A stretch of 64,000 nt of DNA from a virus, in IMG/VR virus record IMGVR_UViG_3300031521_000025, positions 47,458-111,457 of that record, one strand, 5' to 3'. The position numbers and the translations under genes are program-made. This document shows, in pieces, positions 59,346 through 64,000 of the stretch (position 1 is the stretch's first letter; the number at the start of each line of letters is the position of its first letter). The notes below the pieces were generated by a model, which saw only the letters and a list, made by a program, of their open reading frames with translations, did no database searches and was not told the DNA's origin.

Positions 59346-59360
59346 GTAATATTTAAATTA
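59346..59360 (+). promoter_or_regulatory. Phage promoter motif (variant)
   Basis: GTAATATTTAAATTA, 21 nt before ATG 59382. Confidence 0.4.
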
Positions 59361-59381
59361 AACGTATAAAATCAATTAATA

Positions 59382-60575
59382 ATGAAATTACTTACCAACC
59401 TCGATCTTGGGAAAAACCAAATTCTTAATGTAGCTTTACAAAATTTAGCAGTACATCCAGGATCTCCAGCAAATGGACAAATTTATTATAACACTACAGA
59501 TAAAGCAGTTTATTTTTATGATGGAACTGCTTGGCAATCTGTTTTAGGTGATATAACTTCTGTAAATGCAGGAAATGGTTTAACTGGTGGTGGTGCTTCA
59601 GGAACTGTTTCTTTAGGTGTGTTAATAGATGGTTCTACTCTATCGGTAAGTGCTTCTGGAGTTAAAATTTCAAGCGGTGGTGTATCAGCAACAGAATTGG
59701 CTTCAAATGCTGTTACAACTATTAAACTTACAGATAAAAATGTAACTTTTGCAAAAATTCAAGATGTTGCTACTATGACTGTATTAGGTAGAGTAACAGC
59801 AGGAACAGGAGTTACTGAATCAATTGGAATTGTAACAGATTTAGCAAATGCTTCAGCATCTACGTTAGCAACTTCTACAGCTATTAAAACTTATGTTGAT
59901 AATACTTTAACAGGGTTTGGAAACCTTGAAGGTAGTTTTGATGCTACAAATACAACCTTTCCAGTAGGTTCGGGTGGTGGAACAAAAAAAGGTGATTATT
60001 GGTATGTTTCTACACCTGGCAATATTGGAGGTTTACATCAACTTAATACAGGTGATGTTTTAATTGCAAATAAAGATAATGCTTCTACAACATCAGCTGC
60101 AGATTGGATTTTTCTTGAAAGTAATTTTAACCAAGCAACTACTACTGTTTTAGGTTTAGTAAAATTAGCAACAAATGCTTTAGGTCAAGGATTAACAGAT
60201 ACAACTTCTGTGATTACTCCAGCTGTTTTAGGGACAATTCTTGCTTCTGAAACTCAAAAAGGTATAGCTCAAGTAGCTACACAAGCTCAATCAGATGCAG
60301 GAACTGACGATACAACAATTGTAACTCCTAAAAAATTAAAAGCTACTTTAGATTCTAGAACTGGTGGTTATGCTGTTAGTTTAGGAGATGGAGTAGCAAC
60401 AGCATATTCAATATCACATAACCTTGGAACTTTAGATGTAATAATTGACCTTGTAGAAGTTTCAACTGGAGCTACTGTATATACTGATATTTCAAGAACA
60501 TCTACAACAACCATAAATATATCATTTTCTGTTGCACCTACAACAAACCAATTTCGTGTTGTAATAAAAAAATAA
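59382..60575 (+). CDS. Tail fibre protein, 397 aa
   Basis: The N-terminal MKLLTNLDLGKNQILNVALQ, then NGQIYYNTTDKAVYFYDGTAW, is the standard fibre-start module (labels 'g.iyyntt..k...y.gt.W'). Ala/Thr/Gly-rich repeats follow, with GTDDTTIVTPKKLKATLDS before the end. The C-terminal ATAYSISHNLGTLDVIIDLV...FRVVIKK is a tip domain related to that of the previous gene. Binds host surface; receptor unknown. Confidence 0.75.
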   Translation: MKLLTNLDLGKNQILNVALQNLAVHPGSPANGQIYYNTTDKAVYFYDGTAWQSVLGDITSVNAGNGLTGGGASGTVSLGVLIDGSTLSVSASGVKISSGGVSATELASNAVTTIKLTDKNVTFAKIQDVATMTVLGRVTAGTGVTESIGIVTDLANASASTLATSTAIKTYVDNTLTGFGNLEGSFDATNTTFPVGSGGGTKKGDYWYVSTPGNIGGLHQLNTGDVLIANKDNASTTSAADWIFLESNFNQATTTVLGLVKLATNALGQGLTDTTSVITPAVLGTILASETQKGIAQVATQAQSDAGTDDTTIVTPKKLKATLDSRTGGYAVSLGDGVATAYSISHNLGTLDVIIDLVEVSTGATVYTDISRTSTTTINISFSVAPTTNQFRVVIKK

Positions 60576-60605
60576 TTACAAAATTATATAACTGAAAGAT
60601 AAAAA

Positions 60606-63600
60606 ATGAAAATTTTAAATAATTTAATAGTAGCTGGAAATGCATCAGCTAAAAACCTTTCAGGAACAAATACTGGAGATCAAGATTTATCAGGTTTAGT
60701 TTCTTATACTGGAGCAGTCTCAGATATTTCTATTAACAATAAAAGAATAACTGATGTAAAAGAAGTTCAATTTTCAAATAATATTATTTTTACTTCTGAA
60801 CAAAAAGCAGCAATGCCAATTGGCACTAAATTTTGGGATTTTACTAATAGATGTTTAACAACAAAAGTATCTGTTGATGTTTTCGTTCAAGAAAATCAAG
60901 AGCAAAATTTATTGCTTAAAAACAATTCTGCAAGCATATTACTTAACGGTAGATATGTTCGTATTGTTGGGTTTGATGCTGTATCCAATTTGTTTTTAGT
61001 TGAATATTCAGATAACTCTACTTTAGAATCTTCTTATGTAGATTACATGTTGACTGAAGATATTTCAATTGGTGAAGTTGGTATAGGTATTAAAAATGGT
61101 ATTGTACATGACCTAAACACAACTGGAGGGATAAGCAATAACCCTGTATATTTAGGCTTAAACGGTCTGCCTTCTTCAACAAAACCGTTGTTTCCAAACT
61201 ATATAGTAGTAACTGGAGTATATGGAAATATTGACTCTACTAATGGAAATATTTTAGTTGATGTAAACAAACCAGCGCAATACTCTATTAATGATTTGCA
61301 AACACAAGTTGATTTAAAAGCTATGCAAAATCCTGGTGTTTGTCAAAAGTTGCCTGTTAAACCGGTCGATATTGTAATTGATCCTATTGCTTTAACATTA
61401 ACAATTGCTACAATAAATAATGGTCAAACGATCTCTGCATCTAACCCAATCCGTATATTCACAGATGGATCAGGTATCATAAATAAATGGGAGAAAACTA
61501 CTCCTCAAACTGTATCATTTACAAAAACAAATGGTGTATGGTATTTTCATTTTGATAATACAGGAACATTGGTAGCTACTCAAACTCCTTGGTCTGACTT
61601 TAATATAATTGCTGCAATATACAGATTTTACTTGAATGACCAATTAGCTAATGCTGATATGATTACAGTAAGAGCATGGGAAGTCCATTTAAATGATATT
61701 TCAGCATCTGATCATGCATGGAAACACGCACAAGGTACAATTTATGAAAGCGGATTTGATATTGTATGTACACCTTTAGCTACAGGTACTCCAAATACTT
61801 CTGGGATAAACACATGTATATCATTAACTACTGGAAAAAACTCGGATGATGGATTGGAGTATACAGTAACAAATACTCAAACTCCTACTTTAGGATTTCA
61901 ACAAGATTTAGGTATTACAACTGCTGCTAATATAACAGTATCAAATGGTGCTTTATTCAAAGTAAGAACTAACGATGCTCAAGGTAGATTATCGTTTTTA
62001 AATGCTACTCGTTTTCCATTTGCATGGGATACTGTAACAAATAGACCACAATATATAACTTCATTAGGAGTTAGAACTTTAGTAACAGATAATAGATGGT
62101 TCGTTTATTATATCTATGCTTTGCAAGATGACAAAGTAGGTGAAGCTATTAAAATCGTATCAGCCGAATCTGAATTTACATCTTTAGTGTTAGCTCAAGC
62201 TCATGCATGGGAAAATTTACAAGCTTTATATGCTACATTGAATGATAAAGAAATCAGACCTTTATATAAAATTATTTTTTATAATGACAATAGCGGTGAA
62301 GGAGCTTATAGTTCAGCTGTTAAATATACTGTCATTAGAGATTTTACAGATATTAGAAGACAAAAAGTTACATCAACCGCTGCTTCAACTGGAAGTGTAT
62401 TAGCTAGTAATGTAGTTACAATACCTACAGTAAATTTGCTAGGAACAAATGCTGAGACTAAGTTTACGGAAATTGATAATTATATTACTAATCATAGACC
62501 TTGGATAACAAGTGGTCATACAGGTAATGCTAACAAGTTAATGTCAACTGATGCTAGTGGTAATGCTAGTGAGACAGATTCTTTAAATACATATTCTAGC
62601 AAAATAGGATTTAAAGCCTACCATTCAACCGATTGGTTTAATACTGGCACCGTTAGCAGTAATGGGACTACGATTACATTTTCTTCTTCTGTTTTAACTA
62701 CGAATGTTAACAACGACGGACAGCAACCCATAATCAATATAGGAGGTGTATTTAGGGTGATATTAAATAGGATAAGCGGAACGCAAGCAACCATTGACTC
62801 GCCATTGCCTATTGAAGTCGTTAATTCAACCTACTACGCTAGGGCTTTGGCTTACAGCGGAAATCATATTTATTCTGACCTAGGGTATAGTGCTTTTTCA
62901 ATAGCTAATAATGCTCAAATAAATTCAAGATTCTTCTTATCTAATGGACTTGACAGTTATAAAGAAATAAGAATATGGGAAAAGCAGTTACTAGCTTCTA
63001 AAACATCGGGAAATTTCGAAAATGATGGTGCAAAATTACATTTTACAGACTTAACGCTAACACGTAGAGCTTTAGCAACAGAAGATAATTTCGTATCATA
63101 CCAACCAACTGCATTTTACTCAACTGGAACTGTATCAGTTTCGGGAACAACAGTAACGATAGTTGGTGGTACTTTTCAATCTTTATTAGCTAACAATAGT
63201 AAAATAAGATTTTCTAACGGAGAAGAAAGGTTAATTACTGGATATACTGATGTTACTCATATAACTATTGATAGAACAACAGGAGGAACACTTTCCGGAG
63301 CAACTTTCTCAATTTATTTGAAAAGATTATTTGATGATGGAACTAATTTAAAAACTATTTCTAATGCAGGTGTTTTATTAAATGTATTAGATGATTCACA
63401 TAAACCATTATCTACTAGTGGTCACACAGGGACGCCTTTAACAGTATTAGGGTTTGACGGTAGTGGAAACCCAGTTTTTAATAACCCTAACTCTCTTACG
63501 AGTTTAGTAACAATAACTGATAATACATCAAAAACAACAATAACAGATGCGGTTACATACGCAGGGTTACTTTTATCAAATAATACATTAGCAACCGCAA

Positions 63601-64000
63601 CTGTTAACCAAGTTGCTCCAGCTTTAATATTTGCAGGAAGTGGATGGGCTTCAACACCAGCTCAAAGTCAAAATGTTAAATGGGCAATTACAGAAGATAT
63701 AACAACAAGTGGTACAAATCCTACTTCAATGTTAAAATTTAGTGTATCTATAAATGGAGGTACTTTTACAGAAAGATTTAGCATTGGTAGTGATTATGTT
63801 ATAGGTAGTTTTGCATATATGTCTACTAATGGAAATAATCAATTTCAATTAGCAAATGTTGGAACAGGTTACAATCCAGGGTTGACAATGTATAACGCAA
63901 CAGATACAACAGAGGTAGCAACTATACAAAATTCACCAAGTATAAGGTTTACAAATAGAGCTTGGAATACAACAGCATTAGCATCAAAAACAAATACAAT
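60606..64000 (+). CDS. Large tail fibre/adhesin protein, 3' end outside window
   Basis: ATG at 60606, open through the window edge (over 1130 residues visible, no stop). MKILNNLIVAGNASAKNLSG then TNTGDQDLSGLVSYTGAVSD is a typical phage fibre start. The body has jelly-roll-like segments, a repeated WxTSGHTG/LSTSGHTG motif and STGTVSVSGTTVTIVGGTF strands. It is the largest visible gene of the tail-fibre unit. The LamG gene at the window start could belong to a similar module. Confidence 0.75.
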   Translation, partial: MKILNNLIVAGNASAKNLSGTNTGDQDLSGLVSYTGAVSDISINNKRITDVKEVQFSNNIIFTSEQKAAMPIGTKFWDFTNRCLTTKVSVDVFVQENQEQNLLLKNNSASILLNGRYVRIVGFDAVSNLFLVEYSDNSTLESSYVDYMLTEDISIGEVGIGIKNGIVHDLNTTGGISNNPVYLGLNGLPSSTKPLFPNYIVVTGVYGNIDSTNGNILVDVNKPAQYSINDLQTQVDLKAMQNPGVCQKLPVKPVDIVIDPIALTLTIATINNGQTISASNPIRIFTDGSGIINKWEKTTPQTVSFTKTNGVWYFHFDNTGTLVATQTPWSDFNIIAAIYRFYLNDQLANADMITVRAWEVHLNDISASDHAWKHAQGTIYESGFDIVCTPLATGTPNTSGINTCISLTTGKNSDDGLEYTVTNTQTPTLGFQQDLGITTAANITVSNGALFKVRTNDAQGRLSFLNATRFPFAWDTVTNRPQYITSLGVRTLVTDNRWFVYYIYALQDDKVGEAIKIVSAESEFTSLVLAQAHAWENLQALYATLNDKEIRPLYKIIFYNDNSGEGAYSSAVKYTVIRDFTDIRRQKVTSTAASTGSVLASNVVTIPTVNLLGTNAETKFTEIDNYITNHRPWITSGHTGNANKLMSTDASGNASETDSLNTYSSKIGFKAYHSTDWFNTGTVSSNGTTITFSSSVLTTNVNNDGQQPIINIGGVFRVILNRISGTQATIDSPLPIEVVNSTYYARALAYSGNHIYSDLGYSAFSIANNAQINSRFFLSNGLDSYKEIRIWEKQLLASKTSGNFENDGAKLHFTDLTLTRRALATEDNFVSYQPTAFYSTGTVSVSGTTVTIVGGTFQSLLANNSKIRFSNGEERLITGYTDVTHITIDRTTGGTLSGATFSIYLKRLFDDGTNLKTISNAGVLLNVLDDSHKPLSTSGHTGTPLTVLGFDGSGNPVFNNPNSLTSLVTITDNTSKTTITDAVTYAGLLLSNNTLATATVNQVAPALIFAGSGWASTPAQSQNVKWAITEDITTSGTNPTSMLKFSVSINGGTFTERFSIGSDYVIGSFAYMSTNGNNQFQLANVGTGYNPGLTMYNATDTTEVATIQNSPSIRFTNRAWNTTALASKTNT

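Noticed and set aside
1-64000. CRISPR arrays
   Set aside because: No regularly spaced direct repeats with unique spacers were seen; repeats present are coding repeats in proteins.
1-64000. Integrase, attachment site or insertion sequence
   Set aside because: No integrase, transposase or target-site duplication was found; the window looks lytic.

Overview
The window is a piece of a large, AT-rich, densely coded phage genome, most likely a T4-superfamily (contractile-tailed, probably jumbo) myovirus of a flavobacterial (Bacteroidetes) host. Evidence for a phage: a tape-measure protein, a T4 gp26-type baseplate/chaperone protein, tail-fibre-like genes at both window edges, a gp13-like neck protein, and a T4-style replication and recombination set (gp32-like SSB, UvsX/RecA, RNase H/FEN, DnaB/gp41-type helicase, SbcCD = gp46/47, dNMP kinase). 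Evidence for the host is weaker: very low GC, almost no Shine-Dalgarno sequences, and an exported protein with a 'KAQ' signal-peptidase site typical of Bacteroidetes. Host and taxonomy are inference.

Layout. 1-2363 (+): end of a LamG adhesin/fibre gene, then a tiny membrane protein, a lone CheY-like receiver and an amidohydrolase. 2360-5143 (-): two paralogous unknown genes, a Nudix hydrolase and a small protein. 5256-6539: small genes. 6561-8093 (-): short family A DNA polymerase. 8147-14273 (-): baseplate-type protein with tandem repeats, and tape measure. 14379-16546 (+): gp26-like gene with an overlapping small frame, then HPRT; 16593-17174 (-): RuvC-like resolvase. 17660-37512: mostly (+) nucleotide metabolism, replication and recombination (class II ribonucleotide reductase, QueC, SSB, RecA, FEN, helicase, PP-loop, DHH, LRR protein, SbcD-SbcC fusion). 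37518-44321 (+): tight operon with dNMP kinase, dCTP deaminase/dUTPase-like protein, ClpP-like protease, sigma factor and QueD. A tRNA(CAT) follows at 44373. 46318-50572 (+): DNA polymerase III alpha. 50694: SprT-like protein. 51442-53419 (-): virion/neck genes. 53530-58337 (+): P-loop kinase, DpdA-like transglycosylase, exported protein, two glycosyltransferases. 58421-64000 (+): tail-fibre genes running off the window.

The outstanding system is a set of three 'fractured' genes. The ribonucleotide reductase, the replicative helicase and DNA polymerase III alpha are each broken at a catalytic motif by a naturally split intein. A free-standing endonuclease gene sits between the intein halves; it is intact in the first two and reduced to a promoterless, ATG-less remnant in the third. 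In both intact cases the endonuclease start codon lies in the loop of a perfect 14- or 16-bp inverted repeat whose upstream arm overlaps a copy of the phage promoter motif. That arrangement should silence read-through mRNA and permit translation only from the local promoter, as known for T4 I-TevI. The reductase, helicase and polymerase must therefore each be rebuilt by protein trans-splicing.

A second theme is 7-deazaguanine DNA modification: QueC, a second QueC-like PP-loop protein, QueD and a DpdA-like transglycosylase are all present but dispersed. A third is transcription: a phage sigma factor plus a recurring motif (about CTTATWTTTAAAW) 15-40 nt before genes that start transcription units; it does not match the Bacteroidetes TAnnTTTG box. 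Perfect-hairpin terminators mark the ends of most units.
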